A stretch of DNA of 64,000 nt from the NCBI GenBank assembly GCA_025093555.1, contig JAIWNF010000052.1, forward strand, positions 124,001 through 188,000. Reading direction: 5' to 3'. The position numbers were made by a program, and so were the translations under genes. Shown in pieces: positions 51,701 through 63,875 of the stretch (position 1 is the stretch's first letter; each line of letters starts with the position of its first letter). Source of the stretch: Circinella umbellata. Lineage: Eukaryota; Mucoromycota; Mucoromycetes; Mucorales; Lichtheimiaceae. The notes under the pieces were generated by a model, which did not search any database, was not told where the DNA came from, and was given only the letters and a program-made list of their open reading frames with translations.

Positions 51701-52369
51701 TCGAATTATCAATGTTATTAGTCGCCGTTGCATAGAAACGCTTAAATTCGTGAAAAATATTACCACTCAATATCGACATACAAACAGAGCCCCTCCTATC
51801 GAACCATCCAACTTTATACCCAAAATGTTTAAACCTTTTACAACATTTGTAGAACAAAATGTTTCATGGATTGATGAAGAAAAATCAGTTGCTTGGGGAT
51901 ATATGATTGCTGACGCAGTGATAACAAGGTAAAGCATATATATACACTATTAGGAAATTGAAATAGATTTTTTTACTCATAAATATGCATATTCTTTCTT
52001 AGGTATACAACTGTTGTTACAGATCAGTTAACTGAGTTACGAAAAGTAGAAGACTCATTAAAAAGATTGAAAAAAGGCAAGAAGAATCCCAAATTATCGG
52101 CAAGCAGTAATAGTTCAGGTGGCATGACAGATGAGGAAAAAATCCAATTACAAACTCTTTTGGATGTACGTCAACTTGGAAAAGAATTGACAAAATTGAA
52201 GATAGATATCCAGAAATTCAAACCATACAGGAAATTATATGAAGTAGTTAAACCATTTGGTAAGTTTCAAATAGTAATATTAATGTTTACGGACGGAAGA
52301 AAGTGAGATCCATGCTTATATTTATTTATTATACATATAGAGCACTTGGCTGGTAATACGCTTTTGTAA
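48760..52369 (+). CDS. COG2: Conserved oligomeric Golgi complex subunit 2 (COG2)
   Basis: About 14 exons, roughly 750 residues. COG2 is a lobe A subunit of the COG tethering complex, which retrieves Golgi glycosyltransferases by retrograde vesicles. Seen: an acidic, Gln-rich N-terminus, then the family's N-terminal domain (FDPDRFLSSRRHLGLERLKV, LNSHLKLLKAELVELINRDY, FINLSTNLKGVDRAIDDVK), predicted coiled coils, and the central and C-terminal helical repeats (VAFISGVESLCSTKKSLLYL, QRYAEFMKRWQLPVYFQLRF, CWSDNVFLYGLSHRFWKLTL, SYRYTTVVTDQL-like RYTTVVTDQLTELRKVEDSL). The end EHLAGNTLL is supplied by a short last exon at 52341-52369. Several predicted intronic short exons make the count of exons uncertain. 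It is convergent with the FkbM gene, 233 bases apart. Confidence 0.93.
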
Positions 52370-52602
52370 CGTGAGAAAATAAATAATATAAAAAAAAAAA
52401 GCAACCAAAAAACTACTATTACACTACTATTGTGATTGCCTCGAATTAAAGGTTTTTGACGGGCTTTTTTTATGTGATCTTTGTTATGAAAGAGGGTGAC
52501 TTTGTGAGAAATAAAAAAAAAAGAGATTCGAGAAAAGGTATGATGGAAGTATATAAATATAACGGATAAAAGGAGAAAGGGACGGGGGGAATAAATAGGA
52601 GT

Positions 52603-54906
52603 CTAGATTTCTAACTTTTTCATAACATTTTGATTACCTGTACGTTTGACAAACCAAAGGTACATTTCGCCAATATTTTGCATATCATCCATATAGCCAT
52701 CAATAAGGTCTTTTCGCAAAGGAATAACTTCAGTTACTAATTGATTCTTGCCATCCAACTCACTCTCAAATTCATCGTTATCTTGAGGCTTGCCATCAAA
52801 GTCCCATGACTTCAAATGATGAACAATCTTATTACCATTACCCTTTTCATTGAAGTTGACATTACGATCCAACATCCATTGAATTGTGTTGGTCCATCCA
52901 ATAGCTGGCAAAAGATAAATATCCATATCCCATTCATCAACGACACGATGTAAAATCTTTTTAGCATGAGCAATAGTTTGTTTACGAATCTCTGCTTGTT
53001 GAGTGGCAGGATTCATATTTTCAATAGTAATATCCCATCGATCAGGAGGACCGAATTCTAATACACAATGTTCCACGAGACCTGCTTCAAATAATTTCGT
53101 TGCAGAATCCAAAGCCTGAAGTTCAAAACCTTCTACATCAACCTTTAAGAAATGGATAGGTTGACGTAGTAAAAGTGCTTCGTTCATCTTGGTTGCTTTG
53201 CCTTCGTTACAAGCTTCTAACCCAGCTGCATATTGAGCACTAATTTCTTGCGGTTTGTTGATGAGTGTCTTTTCATTGGATTCATCAGCAAATAAGGAGT
53301 TGAAGGATGGTAAACTATCCAAGGGGATTGTTTGCGTTTGAATGATTGAATCTTTGTTGCTAAAATCTAAGGATCCAATACCACCATCATTGATTTCATA
53401 ATTGCTCATGCTTAATTTACGATACTTGTCTAATACAGCAAATGGTAATACACGAGCACGACGTGATACTTGGTTTAAACGTGCACCAAGTCCAATAACA
53501 CCTATTATTACAATTATAAAACGTAGTTTTTTTTTTTTAGTTTAGTTCAAATTAGTTTTAGCTTAGCTTATATGAGAGTCTAATATAGTGTGAATGATGA
53601 TGATTATGATCGTGGTGGAGAAGGAAAAAGGGGTATTATACTTACTTCTTAAGTGCATCTGAGGTTCAAATGCAATAGCATGAGCACCGCTGACAGTTGC
53701 CACCATTGAAAAAAGACCATGATTAGAGCCTATAGTAGACATTTTTTTCGTCATCAAGGACAAACATTTTCAAACATTATTATATATTAGAGATTAACAA
53801 AACAGTAAAGTATTAATGAAAACTTGTTCAATTTTTTTATATTATTTTTATTTACCTGCATCCACCATTAACAAGGGATCTTTACGAGTTGGATCCCGAC
53901 GATGTACACGTAAAATCCATTTCATAAGGGTATAAATACGATGTTCACGGCTATAATGATTCACAATATCGGCTAAATGACCATCAGAAGCGATAAATAC
54001 ATCTGGCTTGGAGTTGATCTGAAACAAATATACAGCGATCAAATAGTCTAGTTAGTTATGATATCATAGATCTTATAAACATGCTTATTTTTTTTATAAT
54101 GGACCACCATAACAATCTGGCCTTTTTTTATTTGTTTTCGTTTGCCAAATAAAAACAACACATTTTTTTTTTCTCTTGCTTTCCCAATGATTCCTCAATA
54201 CATCCATCAACAAAAAAAAACAGTACTTACCACACCAAATTGCCAAAATTCAAGACCTTCAGCATATTTCAAAGAGGTTGAAGCAAGATGCATCGTGATT
54301 TGATCAGCCGTTGGGGCGACAAGGTTGAGGTTTTTGTTCGATACTGGATGTTGCTCTATTTTTTTTAATGAGGACGGAAAATGAAAGAGATTAACATTCA
54401 TACGTTATTGACATGCAAGTTTGAAGGGGGTTTTAATATTCTTTGTTTTGAAAGCGTATATAAGATACGGTTTCTTACTTGGTATGTAAGTTTCAGGTTG
54501 ACTGAGAGGTTGATTACTGGATACTAAAACAGGATCAAGCTGAGCTTCGGATGGCGGTGGAGGTGGCGGCGGAGGTTGAGGAACGGCGGGCGATGGTGGT
54601 GGTGGAGGAGGAGGTGGAGGAGGAGGAGTTCCATCATCATGCTCAAAGTTATGCTGGTTGGATTCATATATGTGTATACAAAAGTGTTTGTTAGATCGAG
54701 AATTACTTCTTTTATCCTAATACACTAACGAAGATAGACAGAATATCATTTTTTTTATTTACCTCTGAAGGAGCTGGTGGACCACAGTTCCCATTTACAT
54801 CACAACCTTCACGCGCATTATAGGTCCAAAATATTAAATTACCAATAAAGAAAAGAAACACCAAGCTTAGAAGCCATGCTCGAGAACCAAGCCAAGCTTT
54901 CATCAT
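52603..54906 (-). CDS. Type II membrane-anchored FkbM-family methyltransferase
   Basis: Six exons, about 530 residues. Residues about 8-28 (WLLSLVFLFFIGNLIFWTY) form a single N-terminal membrane anchor after a short cytosolic stub (MMKAWLGSRA). A Pro-rich stalk follows (polyPro, residues about 57-80; 54535-54640 on the DNA). The catalytic domain starts with VDAGSNHGLFSMVA (SAM-binding motif I) and AIAFEPQ (motif II), and has the FkbM hallmark FLKVDVEGFELQAL near 53110-53160. Topology and stalk are those of a Golgi-resident enzyme, so it probably methylates a glycan, lipid or protein in the secretory pathway; this is inference. Exon joins at 54763, about 54242, about 54020, 53870 and 53502 are in phase. 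Confidence 0.88.
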
Positions 54907-55908
54907 TTGATATTATTTGAATATATATAGAGAGAGAGAGAAAGGAAAGAATGAAACAAAAACAGTAAAAGTTATAGGAAAAAGAAAAGAAAAGGAAAAG
55001 GAAAAGAAAAAGAAAAAGAAAAAAGAGAAACGGTGTTTGTGTTTGTGGGGGGGAGACTATATTTTTAAACTGTGTGATGATCATGATAAGCCAATTATAA
55101 TTGCCATACAAACATCCTTTACATATTTATAAACTTTGTTTTCTCTTAGTAAAATAAACAATATATATCATTATTCTTACTCGGTTTTTACTCTCTTTTT
55201 TCTACTGTTTTCTGTTTGTTTTTTGCTGGTCCTCACTCTATCTTAATATATTTGTTTTTTTATTTTATTTTCCCCTTTTTTTTTCGAATTATTGTTACCA
55301 TGGTAACAAAAAGTTATATATGGATATCTAACTCAGAGCAGAACTAACATCATAGGCAGCCGTCGATCTTTTAAAAAAAACCTTTCCTTTTTCGGTATAC
55401 TGGGATTTTTTTTTTGATTCCATCATATATAAAAAGTGTACCACCGATAAATTATGTTGGACAAAAACAATCAAAAACTATTTTCGTCTCCTGTTAGTCG
55501 TTTTATATTCAATGTCCGCTCGTGCTCTGTTGTATTTAGTGTTAACAACTTCCATTAATTCCTTTTTATTTACTTCTTCTAGAAAATCGTACAGCTAAAT
55601 TATATAATGCTTAAAAAGATAAACTAATAAATACAAAGTATCCTTATAATATTTATTGTAGCAACAACTTGAAAAAAATAGCAAGCCCTTTCTCTCAAAG
55701 AGCTACAATTTTTTTTATAAATTTCAACCCCCCCCCCTCCTTTTTTTCTTTATATTCTAGAGTGATAATTTTGTAGTGGTACACATTACATTATCAAAAT
55801 ATTCCGGGGCGCGCCACAGATTTACATAGGCACGCAGAATTATTCTTATAATAAAAAAAAGCGCACGGCAAATCATATTGTTGGGTTTTTATAATATTTA
55901 TTATTACT
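54907..55908. other. Intergenic region, no gene recognised
   Basis: The first 120 bases are purine-rich (leader of the FkbM gene, C/T-rich on its own strand). The rest is AT-rich with poly-pyrimidine stretches near 55728-55750 and a GGCGCGCC palindrome at about 55807-55814. No coding exon or RNA gene is supported. Confidence 0.5.
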
Positions 55909-58039
55909 TTATTGTTTTTCCAGAATTGTTGTCCATCCTGTTCGTCTTGTACCTTTTTTTGCCCACCTACAAAAGAGAAGAATTATAAATATAAGAAAAC
56001 AGCCATCCATTTTTTAATTAATTATTATTATAGCACTTAATTGTGTAACCAGCGATTCCCATTGCTACTTACAGTTCCAATAATCGTTTCCCGTTTGGAT
56101 TTTTCTCTGGATGATATACTGCAGTTGGTAACATCGTTTCAATCACATCATACATAAATGCCGGTTTAGATTCACTTATTTCATCTGGTAACATTGGTTT
56201 TATAAAATCGAATACACAATCAGGGTTTCTTTGATGTCTTAATTCAATATCTCCTTCCTATAAATTTAAATGTATCTATTGTAAGAGCGCCATATTCCAT
56301 ATTCCATATCCATAATAACCAGTATATATATATATATATATAAGATAATTATAGATTATCTGTGTTTCAGAAACAAATATAAATTTACCTTTCTGAAGAT
56401 TAACAAACTGAGTTTACTCTTATTGAAATAACGATATTCTCCCTTATGTATTTGATTATTGATATTTTTCTTGATCCAACAAAAGTTTTCAACATATTTG
56501 AATCCCCAACTTTCTGCAATCATAACAATCTTTTGTATCCATTCTTTTTCAATCCATACAAAAATAAATCCCATGGGGACAATTTCTGAGATATTTAATC
56601 GTGACTATATAATTTGGTTAGTCAATTATTTTTTGTTTCACCATAAAATAAGGATTCAAGGTAAATATGTATATCTAAATATATATATAACCATGCAACT
56701 ACCACTCCTCCTACTATTGTTACCAATACTTACCAAATCATCAATATGTATTTTACCAGGTGTTGGTTCTTCGCCTGGTAATAATAATGGAGGATCCATA
56801 TATACACAGTTAAATGACTCACCATATTCTTTGAGATCTAATGATAATATATCATTTACTTCGTGGTAACTAATGATAGAACCCCCCCCAAAAAAAATAA
56901 TAATAATAATTAGCTAATCTATTGCTACTCGAAGAGTATTTCCTTCTCTTTTCCCTTGTCAAGATTAAAAATAAAAAAAAATATCAAAGACATACTATGA
57001 AGATATACGTTCTGGTTCTTTATCTGTAAATCGTAATATACTATGTGCCCATGATCGGGATATTGGTTTTCCAGGTATTTTGACATATGTGGGTAGACTT
57101 GGATCGATTGTACTTTATATATCAATAAAGTAATTAATAAGTTGACTTTATATATTATATATAGACGTATCCCCCACTCAATTCCATATATTAAAATAAT
57201 TATTTATTTATTACCTAACACGTTTCTTGACCATAAAGTAGTTACCATTCCGATCTTGTACTTGTACTTGCATAATTTTATATTTTGCAATAATACTTTC
57301 ACGGTCTGTACCACTTCGACGACCAGACGATGATTTTTCGCGTGGTTGTGCTGCACGTCTTCCTTTCTTTTGTCTTGATGGTAGTTCACCAAACTCTCGA
57401 TCCCAAAAGTCATCATCCACATGTACATAGTCGCTGTGTTTTTTGATAATGTCGTTAACAAATAGTAGAAACAATAACAATCATAATTATAGTAAACTTA
57501 CTCTTCTTCAAATAATTCGTCTATATTGTTTTCATGGAACTCGACTTGCCATAATTCCATAGCATCCAAATCTTCGTCATGAGTTTCCATCATTGCACTT
57601 CTCACAGTAAATGCTGATGTACGTTTAAATACTTCTTGTAATTGTTCTTCAGTTAAACCTTCTTCTGTTACTGGTGTTGCTGGTGCTTCTTCCTTGTTGC
57701 TATTATTGTTACTATTATTGTTATTATCATTATCGTCACCCACATTCTCTTTATTTTCTTCAGGTGCAGGTGAACTGGTTGCAATTTCACTTTGAATACG
57801 TTCAAGTTCAGCAAACTTTTTCATAATGGCTTCGACGGATTCTTCGTCTTCGACGTAACCAACATAATGAACATTACTATATTATGTAAGAAATAGAATT
57901 AAGAATAAAGTCAAGTGTGTGTGTGTGTGTGTGTGTAAGATTTTATTGGTTGCCTTTAGATCCAATTTATCATTATCTTTTATTCTCACCTAACGGGTGT
58001 GTTTCTTTGTCTTCTTTTTCTACGTGATCGTTCTGACAT
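55909..58039 (-). CDS. MT-A70 family methyltransferase-like protein with DPPL motif
   Basis: About eight exons, about 420 residues; exon 1 is 58039 to about 57989. N-terminus: basic (SERSRRKRRQRNTPV), then NVHYVGYVEDEESVEAIMKK, an Asn/Glu-rich acidic linker and a basic Ser/Arg segment. The MT-A70 Rossmann domain occupies the C-terminal half: VYMDPPLLL takes the place of the catalytic DPPW, then IGFIFVW-like GFIFVWIEKEWIQKIVMIAE, WGFKYVENFCWIKKN, LRHQRNPDCVFDFI and a final RRTGWTTI. Family knowledge: MT-A70 enzymes make m6A in RNA (METTL3/14, Ime4) or 6mA in DNA (the ciliate MTA1/MTA9 complex, also reported in early-diverging fungi). DPPL in place of DPPW recalls the non-catalytic partners METTL14 and MTA9, so I infer a partner subunit. 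Which subfamily it belongs to needs a tree. Confidence 0.85.
57915..57936 (+). repeat. GT dinucleotide repeat in intron 1 of the MT-A70 gene
   Basis: Eleven GT units inside the first intron of the MT-A70 gene, reading as AC on the gene's strand. A simple microsatellite. Confidence 0.9.
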
Positions 58040-58264
58040 GTTTAATTAATTCAATTGAATGTAAAGTATCCAAAAAAAAAAAAATGGAACCTCCTGAAAA
58101 AAAAAAAAATTGGCCAACCGCGCGAAATAAAAGCGCGTTTTCTTTTTCTTTTGAATTAGCGCGACGTGTTACAATATTTGGTTTCATATGTTTATTCTGT
58201 TTTTCATAATAAAAAATAGGTTGACATCAAAAGTAAAATAAATTAAAATGAAATAGATCTTTCT

Positions 58265-59066
58265 TTAATAAGCAGAATCAGCAACTTTGTATTCTTCAAC
58301 CATACGCTTCCATTCTTCTTGCTCTTGAGCTAGATTTTCTTCACCTGCTTGGTCAGTGTACAATAAAAAGAAAGCAGTGAATGGTTTATTAACCAACTTT
58401 CCCTTATAGGTACAATCTTCAGCTGCAGGACGAACACCATCCAATGAACCAATACGAACAACATATTTGGCATGTGAAAAGTAACCATCATCGGAATTAA
58501 AGATAACAGGTTCCAAATGATCATCCAAATTGCCTGCATCACCACGTTCAGAACGACCTTCTTCCATTGTTGTTGTTTTTAATGGACGAGTAGTACCGAC
58601 CCATGATCCATCAGGATAATAATACATAACAGGAACAGGGTCCATGGGATCCGCTCTATATAATCAATAGTATACGAATAGGTTATTTTTAATGATTGCA
58701 AGCATCCATCACATATAATTAAAGTAAATAAACCAATAAAACATACGCTGTTCCATTCAAAGGTGCCATAGCCACCTGACCAATTTCAAGACCAGCAAGA
58801 TCAAATGGTTCCTTGCGCTCCTTAGTAGGATACAAAAATGCGTGTGTTTGAACATTATACCAATGTTGGAAACCAGTGCGTTCTGGATTACATTGATAGA
58901 CACGATTGCCTTTGGCATACAAGACATCATAGGCATTATGATTTTCTGGGGGTCTCAAACTTTCTTTGACATAGGCAGCAGATGGTGCACCATGTACATC
59001 AGGAAGTCGATCAGCCAATACAAATGAGGAAAGAGTAGCAAATAAAGCGGTAGCGAGAAGTTTCAT
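58265..59066 (-). CDS. Secreted DUF3455 protein
   Basis: Two exons, 59066-58747 and 58655-58265, giving 236 residues. Residues 1-18 are a signal peptide (MKLLATALFATLSSFVLA), so it is exported. The remainder fits DUF3455 (malate dehydrogenase-like, uncharacterised): NRVYQCNP and WYNVQTHAFLY, then MYYYPDGSWVGTT, and the C-terminal VVRIGSLDGVRPAAEDC and KPFTAFFLLYT. The start at 59066 was chosen over an upstream in-frame ATG (59120) because it directly gives a clean signal peptide. Molecular function unknown. It lies 225 bases downstream of the MT-A70 start on the same strand and is divergent from the calmodulin-like gene. Confidence 0.85.
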
Positions 59067-59842
59067 AATAATTAATTGAATCAAAACGAAAAAGAATGCA
59101 AACAGAAATATAAAATCCACTTTCTTTTTAAATAATTTTATTTTTATGGTTATGGCTGTTAGTATAATTTTGTTTTTTCTTTAATATTACCAAGGTGATA
59201 ATAAGTACCAGTCAGTTGTTGACATAAGGATATGTTGTTATTATTGCTTTTACTGAAAGAAAGAAAGGGATAAATTCAAGTTGTTTTTTCAATGAAAGTG
59301 CATCATACGATTAAAAACAAAACTACATTCTTCACTTTTTTTTTGTTCTTCATCATACCAACATCATTACATATAAATTAATCATTCATTACGTGTTATA
59401 TCATCGATCATCATGCATACTCATTCATCCCGTATCTTCCGTTTTTGATTCTTGTTAAAAAGAAGGGGTGAGAAGGAAGGATAATTTTATTTGTTATGGT
59501 AAAAGATCATGTCATATGAATCAGGTGCAGCGCAGCACAAAGGAAATATAATTCTTTTTAGTATAGGCTTATTTATGAACACAATTGACACATATAATAT
59601 ATAAATAGGGTCATTTCTTGCTCTCTCTCAATTATCAATCAAAGGGCCAATTAAAAAAGAACTCTTTAACCCTTGTGTAACGTTCAACGGTATTTTTAAG
59701 TCGTACAGCGAGTCACATCGCGTTTTTCGTTGCTAAGCGAAAGGGTAGTGCACAGCCTTTTTGATTTCCTTTTTTCCACTTTTCTATATATACAACAATT
59801 ATTTTTTCTCTTTCGGTTTTATAAACTTTTTTTCTTTTAACA
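59067..59842. other. Divergent promoter region of DUF3455 and calmodulin-like genes
   Basis: 776 bases of AT-rich sequence without coding signal. TATATATA occurs at 59785-59792, about 50 bases before the calmodulin-like ATG, followed by a T/C-rich leader. A GC-richer patch near 59700-59760 includes CAGCGAGTCACATCGCG. Confidence 0.5.
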
Positions 59843-60719
59843 ATGGTAACTTTTCTTTTTTCTTGTTTAAAATTATGTTTTAAAAAGTTACAGTGAGAAG
59901 TTTATTGATTAAAAAACCCCGGGGTTTTTTGTTCCCAAAATATGGGTTGTTGGATATCAAACTATATAGGCAGATCAACTTTCAGACGAACAAATCACGG
60001 AATACCGCGAAGCCTTTCAATTATTCGATAAGAATGGTGATGGTAGCATTAGTGCAAAAGAACTTGGTGTTGTTCTCCGTTCTTTTGGTATGAACCCTAG
60101 TGATGCCGAATTACAAGACATGGTAAATACTTCATTTTATTGCTAGTTCGAAACAAAAAAAAGTTTAAATTTTTTAACCGTTATGGTGGGGTTATATATT
60201 AATATATCATAGGTAAATGATGTTGATGCTGATGGTAACGGTACAATCGATTTTGATGAATTTTTGGGTCTTGTTAAGAATTTAAAGACGGATAATGAAG
60301 CTGATGATTTGAAGGAAGCATTCAGGTAAGCTTTTTTTTTTTCTTTCCATCAACAAAATGGTTGGCTTAGGTTATTTACATTCAAAATATCTACACACGT
60401 AAGTAACATATATACTAATTATCAACTGTATTTATTTATTCATATATTAGAGTATTTGATGCGGATGGTAATGGATTGATTGATCGTGAAGAACTTCAAA
60501 AGGTCATGAAGTCATTGAATGAGGAACTTTCAGAAGATGAACTTAATGCTATGATCAGAGAAGCTGATGTATGTTATTATTATATATGATATAAATTATT
60601 CGCGGGAAGATTTCATACGAAAAGAAAAGCTAATGTTTTTCTTTTAATTTTATTTTCAGGTTGATGGCGATGGACAGATCAGTTTTGAAGAGTTCAAGGC
60701 AATGATGGGCGCCAAATAG
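59843..60719 (+). CDS. Calmodulin-like EF-hand protein
   Basis: Five exons: 59843-59845 (ATG alone), 59970-60122, 60213-60325, 60451-60568, 60660-60719, giving 148 residues, the exact calmodulin length. The intron right after the ATG is an ancient feature of calmodulin genes. Four complete EF-hand loops are seen: [36 protein letters not shown] and [12 protein letters not shown]; all Ca2+-ligand positions are present. Family role: Ca2+ sensor that activates kinases, calcineurin and other targets in the cytosol. It is more divergent from animal calmodulin than the sole calmodulin of most fungi: for example Phe-Glu in EF3 replaces conserved residues and NEELSEDEL replaces GEKLTDEEV. It could be the true calmodulin or a paralogue; I cannot tell from this window alone. 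Confidence 0.9.
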
Positions 60720-61195
60720 ATTTATATAGTTGAGAAGGGCATGAAGAAATAAAAAAAGAATAATGGATTCAACGGATCAGAAAAAAAAAAGATTAACAAC
60801 AAACAATATATAAATATAACACACACACTCACACACACACACTCACAAACACACACTCACAAACACAACCAATTCCACCAATATCATTTATTACAATACA
60901 ACTTCATAACTACTATTACCACAAACAGCAACAATTTGTAATCTAGTCTTTCTTTTTTTATGCTTGTACTTTTTTTATTCCATTTTTTTTTCACATTAAA
61001 CAATTCTCTGTTTTTTTTTTAATCGTCATAATTTTTTTCTTTTGAGGATGGATGTTTGGAAGGGTATGTGTATATTTTACACAAAAAAAAATCAGCTTTT
61101 TTGTGTGACAAAACGGAGAAAAATGTTCGGTTTTTCCCTGTGCACTCCCGCGTTTTTATTATTATTATTATTTTTAGTTTGGTAATAGCATATAA
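60720..61195. other. Intergenic region with CA-rich microsatellite
   Basis: A CA-rich repeat at about 60819-60870 follows the calmodulin-like stop and is probably in its 3' UTR. The rest is T-rich leader of the thiamine gene. No thiamine-pyrophosphate riboswitch motif (for example CTGAGA) was seen here or in the first intron of the next gene. Confidence 0.6.
60819..60870 (+). repeat. CA/CACT microsatellite
   Basis: Runs of CA interrupted by CACTCA and CACAAACA units, just 3' of the calmodulin-like gene. Probably in the 3' UTR. Confidence 0.85.
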
Positions 61196-63369
61196 ATGTC
61201 AAGCATTCCTAAAGTTTTGACCATTGCTGGTAGTGACAGTGGAGGGTAAGACTTTATTCTTGTTCTCTTTTATCTATTAAAAATTCATTGGCTCATGTCA
61301 ATATATATATATATAATATATGCTAATTTAACTTTCATTACAATAATCATAATATAGAGGCGCTGGTATCCAAGCCGATATTAAGACGCTGACGTCCCTC
61401 AATGTTTATGGCAGTTCTGTATTAACTTCGTTAACTTCACAAAACACTTTGGGTGTCGATGCCATTCACAACATTCCAACGGATTTTGTGCGAAAACAAT
61501 TAGAAGCTGTTTTGAGTGACATTGGTACCGATGCAATCAAAACTGGTATGTTATCTTCCGGTCCGATTATCCACACGATCGTTGAAACTTTAAAAAAATA
61601 CCCTCATGAAAAATTAATTGTGGACCCCGTAATGATTTCTACAAGTGGATCTAAGCTTTTGGCCGATGATGCTGTCAAGGCTTTAATTGATGAATTATTA
61701 CCCATCACCATGATATTAACTCCCAATATCCCTGAAGCTGAAGTTTTGTTGGGTCAACCAAGTGGATCGATTAAAACATTGGATGATGTCAAGGAAGGAG
61801 CTAAAAAGTTAGGTGCCTTGGGTCCAAAATATGTATTGGTTAAAGGAGGACATTTACCTCAAAATATCAATGGAAGTCCAAAAGTAGTGGATGTTTTGTA
61901 TGATTCAAAAAGTGGGGCTTTTCATGAAATTGTCAACGATTATTTGGATACAAAAGATACACATGGCACTGGATGTACTCTTTCAGCTGCTATTGCGGGT
62001 GAACTTGCTAAGGGCCATAATGGTAAGAATAACTGTATCTTTTTTTCAACAAGTTAAAAAATCAACTAACTTTTTTTCCCCTACCGATATGTATATAGTA
62101 CTCAGCGCTGTCAAGTGCGCTACAACCTATATTCAAGATGCCATTAATTCGTCATTAGTCTCACTTGGAAAAGGTGCTGGTCCCGTCAATCATTTCCATA
62201 ATATTCATTCCCGACCTTATTCTGGGTAAAGAATCGTAATAATGTAGACTGTAAACATCCCTCCCCCCTCCCCCCAGCTCTTTTCTAAAACTCACTTTTT
62301 CTTTTAAAAAAAAATCCATATTATATTAGCAAAAGTTTCGTCAAAGCATTGATCGAATCTCTTCCAGCTGGTTTATGGGATGAATTTCTTCATCATCCAT
62401 TTGTACGTGGTATGGCTGATGGTACACTTCCTAAAGAATCTTTTATTTTCTATCTTAAACAAGATTATCTTTATTTACAACACTATGCTCGTTCTGCAGC
62501 TTTGGCTGCCTACAAATGTAAGACAAGTAAAGAAATTATGAATCATTTTCAGTTTAATTTGCTAATATACTCTGTCCTCTTGATTGAATATACATACACA
62601 TATATTCATATAGCACCTAATATTGATATGGCTGCTCGTAATGCTAAAATCATCATGCATATACAAGAAGAAATGCAAATGCATTTAAAGGTAAAATAAC
62701 GAAATAAGAAAAGGAAAGAAAAACTGATCAATGGAATTCACTGATAATCAAAACAAAAACGGTGTTTGTTTTTCTAGTATTGTGAAGAATGGGGTATATC
62801 TAAAGAAGATATTTTATCAACCAAAGAAAGTGTGTACAATGTTGCCTATACTCGATATGTTCTTGATAAGGGTGCTACAGGTGATCAATTGGATCTTCAA
62901 GTTGCCATGGGACCTTGTTTATTAGGTTATGGTGAACTCGGTCTTTTTTTGTTTAATGATCCTAACACCAAACGAGGTAATATAATTCCACATAGTTACA
63001 AAGCAAAATATTATTAAATATTGGTTTCTATTGTAAACAAAGGCTAACTATTGACATATTATTTATAGAGGGTAATCCTTATTGGCGTTGGATCAAAAAC
63101 TATGCTAATGATTCTTTCCAAAGTGCAGTGGTTGCAGGAAAAGGTAAGACAAAGGGGAAAGTATCCTTTTAGTATTACTAATATTATGTTATAAAGGGCG
63201 AATGAACTGAAACTATTATTCTTTGATGTCTATAATAGAATTATTGGAGGAATTAGCAATTCACAATGTATCTACCTCTCCTTCTCGTTTTCGAGAAGTC
63301 TGTGAAATCTTCGAACAAGGAACTCGACTTGAGATTGCATTTTGGCAGATGGGCCTCGATCGCAAATAA
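61196..63369 (+). CDS. THI20: Thi20-like HMP/HMP-P kinase (ThiD) fused to TenA
   Basis: Eight or so exons starting 61196-61245, about 500 residues. N-terminal half: ThiD-type kinase that phosphorylates hydroxymethylpyrimidine and HMP-phosphate for thiamine synthesis. Motifs are TIAGSDSGGGAGIQADIKT, KTGMLSS, VDPVMIS, LTPNIPEAEVLLG, VLVKGGH and DTHGTGCTLSAA (the anion-hole/ATP site). C-terminal half: TenA fold (LWDEFLHHPFVRGMADGTLP, FYLKQDYLYLQHYARSAALA, AMGPCLLGYGELG, GTRLEIAFWQMGL), which hydrolyses aminopyrimidines or salvages base-degraded thiamine. The fusion order is that of yeast Thi20. A splice at about 62518 (AAAT/gtaaga) is needed to skip an in-frame chance extension and join YKSPNIDMAARNAK. 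The last exon ends RLEIAFWQMGLDRK. Confidence 0.95.
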
Positions 63370-63875
63370 ATAATGAAGATAAACTATCAAACATCTATTT
63401 CATAACAACAGCAAACGAAAAAAAAACCATATTGTCCATAATACTTTCAATACATACATACATACAGAATGATATATATACAAACAATAAATCTCCTCCA
63501 ATTATGTTAATAAAAGTGATATCATATTTATTATACATCAATATTTTTTATATGTGATGCTTGATTGGATTGCTGTTGATAATTTAATAATGAAATGTAG
63601 TTCACAAAAAATGGATTAGAAACTCCCCCCACTCGTCATTCTCGACGACATGTGCAATATTAAATATCATAGTCTATATAATTATACGTATAATTATATT
63701 TATGACAAAAAAAAATGCTTTTCTTACTTATGTTCATTCTTTTTTTTATTATTAATATGATAACAACTATATAATGTATAAAAAACATAACTGTTAAAAA
63801 AGAATATTCTACTTATTAAAACATTTTATGTACATAGTAAATTTATAGTATATGTATATGACGATATACTGTAAA
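63370..63875. other. Convergent 3' region
   Basis: About 500 bases between two converging stops. AT-rich, with TACGTA at 63685 and short TA repeats. It probably holds the 3' UTRs of both genes. No other gene is seen. Confidence 0.55.

Noticed and set aside
54535..54640. Gly-rich or collagen-like coding on the plus strand
   Set aside because: The GGTGGA repeats are the complement of the poly-Pro stalk codons in the FkbM gene.
61196..61357. Thiamine-pyrophosphate riboswitch in the THI20-like gene
   Set aside because: Fungal TPP riboswitches sit in introns of some thiamine genes, so I looked for the CTGAGA and ACC-type core motifs in the leader and intron 1; none was seen.
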